From the NCBI GenBank assembly GCA_049965795.1, contig JBMFVW010000021.1, positions 1 to 29,194 on the forward strand: 29,194 nucleotides of DNA. The letters are read 5' to 3'. The stretch's first letter is position 1. Every line of letters begins with the position of its first letter. The notes beneath the pieces were generated by a model, which saw only the letters and a program-made list of their open reading frames with translations, did not search any database and was not told the origin of the DNA. The position numbers and the translations under genes are program-made. Positions 6,889-15,867 of the stretch are shown in pieces. Source of the stretch: Acidulodesulfobacterium_A sp049965795 (GTDB lineage: Bacteria; SZUA-79; Acidulodesulfobacterales; Acidulodesulfobacteraceae).

Positions 6889-8459
6889 GGGATTGTATTA
6901 ATTTTCGGAAACATAATTCCGGCTTTTTCGGCTATTTGCAATCCGTCTTTAAACAGTGCGGCGCAGACATCCTTAATACTTTTGGCTCCCGCCGAAAAAC
7001 CGGGAGCATCAAAAGGCGCGATATTAAATATAGTATTAATTTTTCGGGAAGTTTCCGGCATAAAAGGATATATCAGATAAGAAATATAATAAATAGAAAT
7101 TGATGCCGTTCTTAATATATTTAAAAGTTTTCTTTTTTGCTCAGGTTCGTCGGCGTTTAATTTCCACGGAGCAGAATCGTTTATATATTTATTTAATATG
7201 TTTATAAATTTAAATACGTCTTCCAATATTTTGGCAAAGCCGTATTCGTCGTATCTCTCGTCTAAATTTTTTAATATATCTGCAGCCGTCTTTAATATGC
7301 CGTCGTCTTCGGAGGACGAATCCGTTCCAGGAACATTACCGCCGGTATATTTATTAATCATAGCCGCTGTTCTTGAAACAAGGTTTCCAAGGTCGTTTGC
7401 AAGAGCGGAATTGTACCTTAGTATAAAATTACCGGTATTAAAATCTCCGTCCAATCCAAGCGTTATTTCGCTCAAAAGATAAAAGCGGAGGGCATCGGAA
7501 CCGTATGTTTCTATTAAAGATATAGGATCGACCGCATTTCCGGTTGATTTAGACATTTTCCTGCCTTCCGTCAGCCACCAGCCGTGAGCGGTAACCGACT
7601 TCGGCGGTTCGAGTCCGAGAGAGAAAAGCATGATAGGCCAGTAAACCGCATGAAATCTTAATATATCTTTGCCTACGATATGGTTAGCCGTTTTAAAAAA
7701 AAGAGGAAAATCGGAATTTTTTCCTTTAAGATAATCTTCGTAGCCAATACCCGTCAGATAATTTAAAAGAGCGTCGAACCATACGTATATAACATGCTTT
7801 TCGTCGTCGGGAACCGGAATCCCCCATTTGAAAGACATTCTTGAAATACTTAAATCTTCCAAACCTTCTTTTACGAAAGATAAAACTTCGTTTCTTCTAA
7901 AATCCGGCTTTATAAAATCGGGATTGTTTTCTATATAATCAAGGAGTCGTTTTTCATATTTTTTTAATTTTAAATAATAGGTTTTTTCTTTTACTTTTGA
8001 AACAGGTCTTCCGCACTGAGGACATTTTTCGCCTTCCAAAAGCGACTTTTCCGTAAGGAAAGTCTCGCAGGGAGTACAGTACCATCCTTCGTATTCTGAA
8101 AGATATATGTCTCCGTTTTCCGCCATTTTTCTAAACGCAATTTTTACCGTTCTTATATGGTCTTCATCCGTAGTCCTTATAAATCTGTCGTAAGATATCC
8201 CTATAGCGTTAAAAAGTTCTTTAAATTTTATATGAACGGAATCGGCAAGCTCTTTAGGCGTTATTTCTCTGGAATCGGCTTCTTTTTCTATTTTTAAACC
8301 ATGCTCGTCCGTTCCGGTTAAAAAAAATGTTTTATATCCGCATAATCTTTTAAACCTAGCCATAGAATCGGCTATTATTGTGGAATATGCATGCCCTATA
8401 TGAGGTTTGTCGTTTACGTAATAAATAGGAGTAGTAACGTAAAAATAATCTTTCTTCAT
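6885..8459 (-). CDS. metG: methionyl-tRNA synthetase (short form, with zinc knuckle)
   Basis: This enzyme charges tRNA-Met with methionine in the cytoplasm. The 524-residue class I synthetase shows the HIGH-type motif PHIGHAYS (19-26) and KMSKST (301-306). Four cysteines (C128, C131, C146, C149) sit in the connective zinc knuckle (CTPC...CPQC). The anticodon-binding helical domain follows, with NDLGNLVSR and the terminal helices. It lacks the C-terminal EMAP/Trbp111-like tRNA-binding domain found in longer enzymes of about 650-680 residues, so it is the short class. It sits between ricT (86 bp upstream) and the TatD fusion (4-bp overlap), an order conserved in Firmicutes and several deltaproteobacteria. 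No obvious Shine-Dalgarno sequence precedes the ATG. Confidence 0.97.
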   Translation of the reverse strand: MKKDYFYVTTPIYYVNDKPHIGHAYSTIIADSMARFKRLCGYKTFFLTGTDEHGLKIEKEADSREITPKELADSVHIKFKELFNAIGISYDRFIRTTDEDHIRTVKIAFRKMAENGDIYLSEYEGWYCTPCETFLTEKSLLEGEKCPQCGRPVSKVKEKTYYLKLKKYEKRLLDYIENNPDFIKPDFRRNEVLSFVKEGLEDLSISRMSFKWGIPVPDDEKHVIYVWFDALLNYLTGIGYEDYLKGKNSDFPLFFKTANHIVGKDILRFHAVYWPIMLFSLGLEPPKSVTAHGWWLTEGRKMSKSTGNAVDPISLIETYGSDALRFYLLSEITLGLDGDFNTGNFILRYNSALANDLGNLVSRTAAMINKYTGGNVPGTDSSSEDDGILKTAADILKNLDERYDEYGFAKILEDVFKFINILNKYINDSAPWKLNADEPEQKRKLLNILRTASISIYYISYLIYPFMPETSRKINTIFNIAPFDAPGFSAGAKSIKDVCAALFKDGLQIAEKAGIMFPKINTIP

Positions 8460-8545
8460 GTTATTATTATTTAATAATTAAAAACCGCCTTTATGACTTT
8501 ATATTATTGTTGTTTATTTATATTTCTATATCATTCTATATTAAT

Positions 8546-9277
8546 TTATTGAGAATCCGTGGAATTACCGGAACTGTTCGAAGCGGAGATGCTTTCAGCC
8601 TGTTTTCCCGAAGCCTGTTTTTCATTGCAGCCGCATTCGTTTTCCGTAGGCGGGTCGAAAGCGAGACAGCATAGAAGTCTGCCGCAATAACCCACAAATT
8701 TGCTTGTATTTTGACACTGCAGTTTAGTAATTTTAGAAGTTACCGGATTCATTTCGTCTATTACGGAAGTGCAGCAGCAAATTCTGCCGCAAATACCTAT
8801 CCCGCCTAATATTTTACATTCGTCGCGGATATTAATCTGGCGCATTTCTATCCTTATGTGAAATTTGGAAGCCAAAATCTTAACTAATTCCCTGAAATCT
8901 ACTCTTTCCTCCGCACTGTAATAAAATATAAGTTTATTGTCGGCGGCGGCATATTTCACTTTCAGCAGTTTCATCTCCAAGCCGAGATGTTCGGCATTCT
9001 TTTTACAAAAATAGTACCCTTCCTTTTCGGTTTTATAATATATAAATTTATCTCCCGTTTCGAAAGAAAAAAGTTTTCTTATTATAAAAGAAGACGGCTT
9101 CTCCGTTAAAGCGGCGGAATCTTCCGTGAATACTTTAGTTTCTCCCACTACGGCTCCTATGTTGATATTTCCGTCCGAATCTATTACTACCTTATCTTCG
9201 GGTATAAGATTGGGAATTCTGGAAATGCATTCTATAGTATCGCCTGTATTAAATATTTTTACTTCTACGGTTCTCAT
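8546..9277 (-). CDS. ricT: PSP1/RicT-family protein (YaaT-like)
   Basis: The 243-residue protein has the PSP1 C-terminal domain. Its family cysteine motifs are clear: GGIGICGRICCCTSVI, then KLQCQNTSKFVGYCGRLLCCLAF, and a distal CGC. In Bacillus, RicT (YaaT) forms the Fe-S-containing Ric complex that modulates RNase Y mRNA cleavage, and it also affects sporulation and biofilm pathways. Outside Firmicutes the role is unproven. The N-terminal half (MRTVEVKIFNTGDTIE..., FYYSAEERVDFRELVK) matches the family. The last 25 residues are a low-complexity Ser/Gln tail and look dispensable. It lies 25 bp after holB and 86 bp before metG, and this holB-ricT association is widespread. The start has no strong Shine-Dalgarno sequence. 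Confidence 0.9.
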   Translation of the reverse strand: MRTVEVKIFNTGDTIECISRIPNLIPEDKVVIDSDGNINIGAVVGETKVFTEDSAALTEKPSSFIIRKLFSFETGDKFIYYKTEKEGYYFCKKNAEHLGLEMKLLKVKYAAADNKLIFYYSAEERVDFRELVKILASKFHIRIEMRQINIRDECKILGGIGICGRICCCTSVIDEMNPVTSKITKLQCQNTSKFVGYCGRLLCCLAFDPPTENECGCNEKQASGKQAESISASNSSGNSTDSQ

Positions 9278-9302
9278 ATTTTATAGATTAAGTTTTATTA
9301 AT

Positions 9303-10451
9303 TCAAGCAGATATAAGGTTTGAGAAGTACGAGTCTATAGATATAGATTTATTTAAATTATAACCGTTAATTTTTTCTATATGTAAAACCGTAGTTTCTA
9401 TCATATGTCTTATATCCTGAGGAGAAGCTCCGCTTTCAAAAGCAAATTTTTTTATTTCTCCTGCAATGTCTTCATTATACAATATTTCTTCATTTTTTAA
9501 CAAACTATAAATATAAATATCTCTTAATATAAATAAAATCAGCTCGAAAATGTATGTTTTTTCTTCGTCTTCGTCCGCCTCGGCAATGTCTTTAACTTCG
9601 AAATCTGCATCAATATTATCTATGCCGCCTTTTTTTTTCTTGGCGCTTTTGCTTTTAGAAACCTTTTCCTTAAACGTAAATTTTGAAGCAAATTCTGCGG
9701 AAATGCCGTAAATATCCCTATTTTTTTTAAATTCGGAAAAAAGTTTTTTAAATACATCGTTAATCAAAAAATCTCTTTTTTCTAAATACCCGCCTTCTAT
9801 AAGTCTTATAAAAACGGAATAGCTTCCTCCGGCAAGTTTTAAAAAAATCTTTAGTTTATCGGCTTTTATATCGGGATATGTTAATTTAACCGCTCCGGAT
9901 AAAATTTCATCGGCTATAGGAGCAAAGCCCAGCAAAATACATCTGGAAACAATCGTAGGCGCAAGCATGCTCGGACTTGACGTTACAAGAATAAAAACGG
10001 TTTTTTCCTGCGGTTCTTCAAGTATCTTAAGGAGTGCATTAGACGCCGAAGCGTTCATAGCCGAAGCATCGTTTATGATTATGAATCTGTTGGCAGGATA
10101 CTGAGGTTTAAGAGCCAAAAAAGACGTAATTTGATGGATTGTTTCAATCTTTATAGAATTTCCCGACGACTCGGCCGTAAAAATATTTTGATTCATGCCG
10201 CTTAAAAAGGAAAGACAGGACGGACATTTACCGCAAAAATTCAAAGACGGAGAAGGGGTTTTAAAATTTTCCGCGTAATCGCAGCATAAAACCGATGCGG
10301 CAAAGGACAGCGCCGTAATATATTTTCCTATTTTCTTTTGTCCGTAAAACAGAAGTCCTGACGGCATTCTTTGCGAACTATAAAGCCCGCTTAAAAAATC
10401 TATCTGTTTTTTATGTCCGATTATTTCGGATAAATTATAGTTTAAAGACAT
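9303..10451 (-). CDS. holB: DNA polymerase III delta' subunit (clamp loader)
   Basis: The delta' subunit is part of the clamp loader that places the sliding clamp on DNA. The 382-residue AAA+ protein has GHKKQIDFL (12-20), a P-loop-like GQKKIGKY (37-44) in which the last Thr/Ser is Tyr, and a zinc module (C57, C73, C76, C79). It also has the Walker-B-position strand RFIIINDAS (122-130), NALLKILEEP (138-147), the sensor LVTSSP, and the SRC motif (169-171). A degenerate P-loop is normal for delta', which does not hydrolyse ATP. An unusual Lys/Ser- then Asp/Glu-rich segment (about 258-296) interrupts the C-terminal helical collar. It is the first gene of the minus-strand operon and is divergent from queA. 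No tmk precedes it, unlike in many genomes. Confidence 0.9.
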   Translation of the reverse strand: MSLNYNLSEIIGHKKQIDFLSGLYSSQRMPSGLLFYGQKKIGKYITALSFAASVLCCDYAENFKTPSPSLNFCGKCPSCLSFLSGMNQNIFTAESSGNSIKIETIHQITSFLALKPQYPANRFIIINDASAMNASASNALLKILEEPQEKTVFILVTSSPSMLAPTIVSRCILLGFAPIADEILSGAVKLTYPDIKADKLKIFLKLAGGSYSVFIRLIEGGYLEKRDFLINDVFKKLFSEFKKNRDIYGISAEFASKFTFKEKVSKSKSAKKKKGGIDNIDADFEVKDIAEADEDEEKTYIFELILFILRDIYIYSLLKNEEILYNEDIAGEIKKFAFESGASPQDIRHMIETTVLHIEKINGYNLNKSISIDSYFSNLISA

Positions 10452-10599
10452 ACCGATAAATTGAAAAATAAATTAAAAAAATTAAATTTTATTCGGAAAA
10501 GGTGTAATGTAATATTAATTATATACCTTGTTCTAAACCGTCTAATAATTTTACCATATAATCTGAAATAATTCTTTCCAATTTTTCCAAAAGTTATTG

Positions 10600-10605
10600 T
10601 ATAAT
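10600..10605 (+). promoter_or_regulatory. -10-like TATAAT just upstream of queA
   Basis: A perfect TATAAT ends 10 nt before the queA ATG at 10616, so a transcript would begin only about 3-4 nt before the start codon. The best -35 (TTCCAA, 18 bp spacing) matches 3/6. There is no Shine-Dalgarno sequence. Hence this is either a near-leaderless start or a chance match. The 164 bp between holB and queA shows nothing else identifiable. Confidence 0.4.
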
Positions 10606-10615
10606 ATAGGTTTAT

Positions 10616-11680
10616 ATGAAAATAGATCTGTTCGATTACAAATTTGATGCGGAAAAAATAGCAAAATATCCTAAAACAAACAGGGACGAAGCCAATCTTA
10701 TGGTAGTCGACGTAAAAAATTTTAAAATAACGCATAAAAAATTTTACGAAATAACAGATTATATCGAAAAAGGCGATGCCTTAGCGGTCAATAATTCCAG
10801 CGTAAAAAAAGCCAGAATTTTCGGGAAAAGAGTTTCAGGCGGCAAAGTTGAAATATTTATTACGGAATTTCCCGCCGATATTTATTTTCCTTTAAAACTT
10901 AAATCCCTTATAAAAGCGCACAAAACTATAAAAGAAAACGAAAAAATAGAAATAGCCGAAAAAATTTATATTACGGCGGAAAAAAATTTCGGCGGCGGTC
11001 TTTATAAAATTTCGGTAGAAACTAAAAGCGATTACGATTATATTTTCGAAAAATGCGCCGCAATTCCTCTGCCGCCTTATATAAAACGGGCGGCTGACAA
11101 AAAAGACGATATATACTACCAAACCGTTTACGCGGATGATTCAGCCGGTTTATCGGTCGCAGCGCCGACGGCCGGACTGCATTTTACCGAAAAAACTATA
11201 AATTCCATAAAAGAAAAAGGTGCTATTTTTGCCGAAGTTTCGCTAAATATAGGCCTCGGCACTTTTTTGCCGGTAAGGACGGAAGATATAAGGGAACACG
11301 AAATACACAAAGAAACTTATACCGTAACAAAAGAAACTGCGGATGCAGTTAACGGCGCGATGAAATCCGGAAACAAAGTAATAATTACCGGAACTTCGGC
11401 GGTAAGGTCGTTGGAATCGGCTGCAGTAGAAAATAAAGACGGCAGTTACTTAATAACTCCCCGCAAAAATGAAGAAACATCGTTATATATTTATCCGGGT
11501 TACAAATTCAAAGTAACTAAAAATCTGATAACTAATTTTCATCAGCCTAAATCGTCGCTTTATATTATGATATGCGCTCTTATAGGCATAGACAAAACAA
11601 AAGCCGTTTACGAAGAAGCTTTAAAAAACGATTATTCTCTTTTCAGTTACGGAGACGCGATGTATCTTTACAATATATAA
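10616..11680 (+). CDS. queA: S-adenosylmethionine:tRNA ribosyltransferase-isomerase
   Basis: QueA transfers and isomerises the ribose of SAM onto preQ1-modified tRNA to make epoxyqueuosine in the cytoplasm. The length (354 aa) is typical. Family blocks are evident: DYKFDAEKIAKYPKTNRDEANLMVVD at the N-terminus, GDALAVNNSSVKKARI, AIPLPPYIKR, SAGLSVAAPTAGLHFTEK, GLGTFLPVRTEDIREHEIHKE, and NLITNFHQPKSSLYIMICAL near the end. It begins the plus-strand cluster queA-tgt-yajC-secD-secF-recJ, 28 bp before tgt. That order is common in proteobacteria, with the tRNA-queuosine and Sec genes sharing an operon. Confidence 0.97.
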   Translation: MKIDLFDYKFDAEKIAKYPKTNRDEANLMVVDVKNFKITHKKFYEITDYIEKGDALAVNNSSVKKARIFGKRVSGGKVEIFITEFPADIYFPLKLKSLIKAHKTIKENEKIEIAEKIYITAEKNFGGGLYKISVETKSDYDYIFEKCAAIPLPPYIKRAADKKDDIYYQTVYADDSAGLSVAAPTAGLHFTEKTINSIKEKGAIFAEVSLNIGLGTFLPVRTEDIREHEIHKETYTVTKETADAVNGAMKSGNKVIITGTSAVRSLESAAVENKDGSYLITPRKNEETSLYIYPGYKFKVTKNLITNFHQPKSSLYIMICALIGIDKTKAVYEEALKNDYSLFSYGDAMYLYNI

Positions 11681-11708
11681 ATATACAAAAAATAAAATAA
11701 TTAAAACA

Positions 11709-12812
11709 ATGACTTTTAAAATAACCGCAAAAGATACCGTAACCGCTGCAAGGACAGGATTGCTGGAAACTAAAAACGGAACCATAGAAACTCCGGTTTT
11801 TATGCCGGTAGGAACTATAGGTACGGTTAAGTCTCTTTCTCCTTTTGAGTTATACGACGAAGGCTTTAAAATCATGCTTTCCAATACGTATCACCTTTTT
11901 TTAAGACCGGGGACGGACGTAATCGAAAAATTCGCTTCATTAAGAAATTTTACTAAGTATAAAGGTTCTATATTGACGGATTCCGGAGGATTTCAAATTT
12001 TCAGCCTTGCAAAATTTGCTAAAATAAAAGAAGACGGCGTTGAATTTATGTCGCATATAGACGGAGAAACGCACTTTTTTACGCCGGAACGCGTAATAGA
12101 AATACAAAGCGTTCTTGATTCCGATATAATGATGCAGCTTGATGTTTTTTCGGGACCAGGCGTAAAAAAAGAAAAAGCGGAAAAAGATTTAGAAATAACA
12201 CTGAAATGGGCGGAAAAATCTATCGAAGCCAAAAAAAATTACCGGCGGGATAATCTGCTTTTTCTTATAACGCAGGGTAATTTTTTTGAAGATTTAAGGG
12301 AAAAATCCGCCCTTGCAATGTCCTGCTTAAATGCGGACGGTTATGCCGTAGGAGGTTTAGCGGTCGGCGAATCTAAAGAGACTATGCTGAAAATGCTTGA
12401 AATTTCGGCATCGAATCTTCCGGAAAACAAACCGCGCTACCTTATGGGCGTCGGTACTCCTTCCGATATCGTTAAGGCCGTATCTCTGGGTATCGACATG
12501 TTCGACTGCGTACTGCCGACGAGAAACGCCCGAAACGGTTTTATTTTTACTTCTAAAGGAACCGTAAATATCAAAAATTCCGCATATAAATCAGACATTT
12601 CGGCTTTAGACACGGAATGCAGCTGTTTTTGCTGTAAAAACTTCAGCGCTGCTTACGTAAGACACGCTTTCATGAGTAAAGAAATCTTTGCGCAGAGGCT
12701 TTTAACCCTGCATAATTTACATTATTATCAAAATTTAATATTCAAAATAAGAAATGCCGTTAAAAACGGAGATTTTTTCAATATTTTAAAAAAATATTCA
12801 TCTTTGTTTTGA
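11709..12812 (+). CDS. tgt: queuine/preQ1 tRNA-guanine transglycosylase
   Basis: The enzyme swaps guanine-34 for preQ1 in tRNAs with GUN anticodons, the step before QueA. The 367-residue TIM barrel shows TDSGGFQIFSL (90-100, acid/base D91) and VGGLAVGE (214-221). It also has GIDMFDCVLPTRNARNG (261-277), which carries the nucleophilic Asp. The structural zinc site is C304, C306, C309 and H335 (CSCFCC ... LHNLHYY). All key residues are retained. It follows queA by 28 bp without a clear Shine-Dalgarno sequence, and is followed by yajC after 70 bp. Confidence 0.98.
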   Translation: MTFKITAKDTVTAARTGLLETKNGTIETPVFMPVGTIGTVKSLSPFELYDEGFKIMLSNTYHLFLRPGTDVIEKFASLRNFTKYKGSILTDSGGFQIFSLAKFAKIKEDGVEFMSHIDGETHFFTPERVIEIQSVLDSDIMMQLDVFSGPGVKKEKAEKDLEITLKWAEKSIEAKKNYRRDNLLFLITQGNFFEDLREKSALAMSCLNADGYAVGGLAVGESKETMLKMLEISASNLPENKPRYLMGVGTPSDIVKAVSLGIDMFDCVLPTRNARNGFIFTSKGTVNIKNSAYKSDISALDTECSCFCCKNFSAAYVRHAFMSKEIFAQRLLTLHNLHYYQNLIFKIRNAVKNGDFFNILKKYSSLF

Positions 12813-12882
12813 CTTTCTTTTAATATAAATATAATATATAAAATTGCGAAATAAATTTAAAAAATAAATTAAAGGAGCAGGA

Positions 12883-13248
12883 ATGAAAATTTTATCCGTT
12901 TTATCAGATTTATTAAATGTTTTAAAGGTCAAATCGGCTTATGCAGCGGCCGGTGCACCGGCAAAAACCGGCGGCGGATGGGAATCGACGCTGGAAAGTT
13001 TTGCGCCGCTTATCGCCATAGTCGCTATTTTTTATTTGCTTGTAATACTCCCCCAGCAAAAAAGAACCAAAGAACATAAAAAGATGATAGATTCTCTTAA
13101 AGTAGGCGACGAAGTATTGACTACCGGCGGCATATTCGGGGTTATTACAGGAATAGCCGACCAGCTTTTTACCATAGAAATCGCAAAAGACGTTAAAATA
13201 AAAATTACGAAAAGCGCGATTGCTACCAAAACCGTAAATAAGCAGTAA
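12883..13248 (+). CDS. yajC: Sec translocase accessory subunit YajC
   Basis: YajC is the small inner-membrane partner of SecDF. The 121-residue protein has one membrane segment (about 40-57, APLIAIVAIFYLLVILP) followed by the family signature PQQKRTKEHKKMIDSLKVGDEVLTTGG and a small beta domain (VITGIADQLFTIEI). The N-terminus before the membrane segment is longer than usual: a hydrophobic start, then AYAAAGAPAKTGGG. This could represent a second membrane segment or a signal-like sequence. A strong AGGAG lies 7 nt before the ATG. It directly precedes secD, as in many bacteria. Confidence 0.96.
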   Translation: MKILSVLSDLLNVLKVKSAYAAAGAPAKTGGGWESTLESFAPLIAIVAIFYLLVILPQQKRTKEHKKMIDSLKVGDEVLTTGGIFGVITGIADQLFTIEIAKDVKIKITKSAIATKTVNKQ

Positions 13249-13310
13249 AAAATTATTTATTAAATTTTTTAATATTTAAATATTAACGATTATGTTTATG
13301 GTGAGGCTTG

Positions 13311-14888
13311 ATGAAACCCGTTAAAACCAGAGTTATTTTAATATCGGTATTAATTCTAATATCTGTTTTCTCTATAATACCGTCTGTTTATCAAAATACG
13401 CCGGGGTGGTGGAAAGCAATAATAGGCAACGCCGAAATGCATCTTGGGCTGGATCTACAGGGAGGCGTTTATCTGGTAGAAAAAGTAGAAACCGGAAAAG
13501 CCGTCAAAGAAAAACTTTATAAAGATTATGCCGACATAAAATCTTTCGCAGAAGCAAAAAAAATCGCAAAACCGGCCGATTTAACTTTTAAAAATAATTA
13601 TATAGTATTAAGCGGGGGCATTCTTAAGAATAAATCCGGATTATCCGCTCTTAAAAGTTATATTAAAAACCACCATGTTTCGCTTAATTTATCCGGCGAC
13701 ACGATAGCTTTTAAACCGTCTGCGCTTTCATTGTATAAAAAAGAGGCGGTGAGCGGAGCAGTAGAAGTAATGAGAAACAGAATAGACCAGTTCGGACTCG
13801 TAGCGCCTAAAATAGCGAGACAGGGAAAAAATTTAATAGTGGTAGAACTTCCGGGAGTTAAAAACGTCAAGCAGGCTATTAAATTGATAGGGAAAACGGC
13901 AAGGCTTACCTTTAAATTAGTCGACGATAAACACAGTATAGTAAAAGCGCTGAACGGTAAAATACCCAAAGGCGACGAAATTTTATATCATATAAAATAT
14001 AATAAATACAGCCATAAAACAGTTAAAATACCTTACCTTTTGAATAAAACGGTATTAATGGACGGCTCCGCGATTTCAAGCGCCAACGTTCAGATGAATC
14101 AATATAACCAGCCTGAAGTCGGAGTTTCTTTAAATTCCGCAGGGACGCAGCTTTTCTCTAAAATTACTACGAAATATACAGGAAAAAGGCTTGCTATCAT
14201 ATTAGACCGAAACGTTATATCCGCTCCGGTAATAGAAGAACCTATACTGGGAGGCAATGCTTCTATTTCGGGACATTTCACTATAGCGCAGGCGGATAAC
14301 CTTGCTATAGCTTTGCGTTCCGGCGCACTTCCCGCTCCGGTAAAAATAATACAGAACAATACCGTCGGACCTACTCTCGGAGCAGACTCCATTCACGACG
14401 GAATACTTGCGGCGATAGTAGGCACTATACTCGTTATTCTGTTTATGGTGTTTTACTATAAATTTTCCGGCTTAATTGCCGATTTTGCTCTATTGGAAAA
14501 CGTGCTTTTTCTTATGGCAGCGCTTTCGCTTTTCGGAGCGACGCTTACCCTGCCGGGTATAGCCGGTATTATACTTACCATAGGTATGTCGGTCGATTCC
14601 AACGTCCTTATATTTGAAAGAATACGAGAAGAATTAAGGGAAGGTAAACCGGTAGTAATAGCTATAGAAAACGGATACAACAAAGCCTTTTTTACTATAT
14701 TGGATTCTCACGTCACTGCTCTTATTACCGCCGCCGTCCTTTTTTATTTCGGTTCAGGTCCGGTAAAGGGTTTTGCGGTAACGCTTTCTCTCGGCATACT
14801 GATAAATCTTTTCACTTCATTAGTAGGCACGAAGGTTATATTCGATATAATTTCTAATAAAAAAGAGCTTAAAAAATTAAGTATTTAA
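13311..14888 (+). CDS. secD: protein translocase subunit SecD
   Basis: SecD uses the proton gradient to pull secreted proteins into the periplasm. The 525-residue protein has a first membrane segment (about 7-25) and then the D1 motif HLGLDLQGGVYLVEKV. A large periplasmic P1 region follows, with VMRNRIDQFGLVAPKIARQG, NLIVVELPGVKNV, SAISSANVQMNQYNQPEV and GNASISGHFTIAQADNLAIA. Five further membrane segments carry ALRSGALPAPVKI, TVGPTLGADSI, GMSVDSNVLIFERIREEL and GPVKGFAVTLSLGI. A TTG codon precedes the ATG at 13311; the ATG is preferred because GTGAGG lies 4-5 nt upstream. It is followed by secF after 33 bp. Confidence 0.97.
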   Translation: MKPVKTRVILISVLILISVFSIIPSVYQNTPGWWKAIIGNAEMHLGLDLQGGVYLVEKVETGKAVKEKLYKDYADIKSFAEAKKIAKPADLTFKNNYIVLSGGILKNKSGLSALKSYIKNHHVSLNLSGDTIAFKPSALSLYKKEAVSGAVEVMRNRIDQFGLVAPKIARQGKNLIVVELPGVKNVKQAIKLIGKTARLTFKLVDDKHSIVKALNGKIPKGDEILYHIKYNKYSHKTVKIPYLLNKTVLMDGSAISSANVQMNQYNQPEVGVSLNSAGTQLFSKITTKYTGKRLAIILDRNVISAPVIEEPILGGNASISGHFTIAQADNLAIALRSGALPAPVKIIQNNTVGPTLGADSIHDGILAAIVGTILVILFMVFYYKFSGLIADFALLENVLFLMAALSLFGATLTLPGIAGIILTIGMSVDSNVLIFERIREELREGKPVVIAIENGYNKAFFTILDSHVTALITAAVLFYFGSGPVKGFAVTLSLGILINLFTSLVGTKVIFDIISNKKELKKLSI

Positions 14889-14921
14889 CGGCTATAAATA
14901 AAAACGGAAAAGGAGTAAAAA

Positions 14922-15833
14922 TTGGAATTTATAAAAAATACGCATTACAATTTTATTGGCAAAAGAAAATATTCCTTTGTTCTATCGTCAATTCTGGTAA
15001 TATTCGGCATTATTGAAATAATAACTATGATAGCGGGCACGGCAAGGATAGGAATAGATTTTACAGGCGGTTTATCGATGCAACTGGCGTTTAAACATAA
15101 AGTATCTATTTCTTCAGTAAGAAAAGTTTTAATACCGGCCGGCTTTAAAGACGTTAAAATCGTTAAAATCAAAGGAAAGAACGATATTATTATACAGACT
15201 AAAGCTATGGCAAAAGATTTAAACGCCTATACCGCAAAAATTAAAAAAGTAATAAAAAAGTCTTTCAGGGAAAATCCTCCAAAAGTAGTCAGCAGCGAAA
15301 TGATAGGTCCTTCGGTAGGAAAAAAACTTGCCAAAGATGCAGTTATAGCAATTATTATATCTATAATCGCCATAATATTATATATAACCTGGCGTTTTGA
15401 ATTCAGATTCGGTTTAGCGGCGGCTATAGGACTTGGACACGACGTCCTTGCTTTGCTGGGAGTTATTTTTATCTTTCAGAAAGAAATAACCCTGCTCGTC
15501 ATAACTGCCGTGCTTACGGTTGCCGGATACTCCCTTACCGATAAGGTGGTCGTTTTCGACAGAATAAGGGAAAATCTAAAAATAGAAACCGAAAAGGCAA
15601 AACATATCGATTTAAAAGGGCTGGTTAATATAAGCATCAACGAGGTTTTGACGAGGACGGTGGTCACTTCTCTTACCGTAGTATTGGTCGTATTGTCGCT
15701 TTTTTTCCTAGGAGGAATAGTTCTTCACGATTTTGCGTTTACTCTTCTTCTCGGAGTTTTAATAGGAACTTATTCGTCGATATTTATAGCAAGCCCGATT
15801 ATGGTTATTCTAAACGAGAAACATTATAAATAA
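14922..15833 (+). CDS. secF: protein translocase subunit SecF (TTG start)
   Basis: SecF forms the membrane partner of SecD. The 303-residue protein has the family signatures RIGIDFTGGLSMQL (about 43-56), SSEMIGPSVGKKLAKDA, AAAIGLGHDVLALLGV, GYSLTDKVVVFDRIREN and INEVLTRTVVTSLTVVL, with six predicted membrane segments and one periplasmic P4-like region. Translation most likely begins at TTG 14922, with a well-placed AGGAG 6-7 nt upstream. The conserved YNFIGKRK start region begins about 9 residues in, so no later start is plausible. It overlaps nothing and is 34 bp before recJ. Confidence 0.97.
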   Translation: MEFIKNTHYNFIGKRKYSFVLSSILVIFGIIEIITMIAGTARIGIDFTGGLSMQLAFKHKVSISSVRKVLIPAGFKDVKIVKIKGKNDIIIQTKAMAKDLNAYTAKIKKVIKKSFRENPPKVVSSEMIGPSVGKKLAKDAVIAIIISIIAIILYITWRFEFRFGLAAAIGLGHDVLALLGVIFIFQKEITLLVITAVLTVAGYSLTDKVVVFDRIRENLKIETEKAKHIDLKGLVNISINEVLTRTVVTSLTVVLVVLSLFFLGGIVLHDFAFTLLLGVLIGTYSSIFIASPIMVILNEKHYK

Positions 15834-15867
15834 AGAGCGGCATATACATAAATTGATAAATTAAAAT

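Noticed and set aside
10442..10735. Minus-strand open frame of 97 codons over the start of queA
   Set aside because: Rich in Phe/Tyr/Ile with no domain; it is the antisense shadow of the A-rich queA coding strand and overlaps a certain gene.
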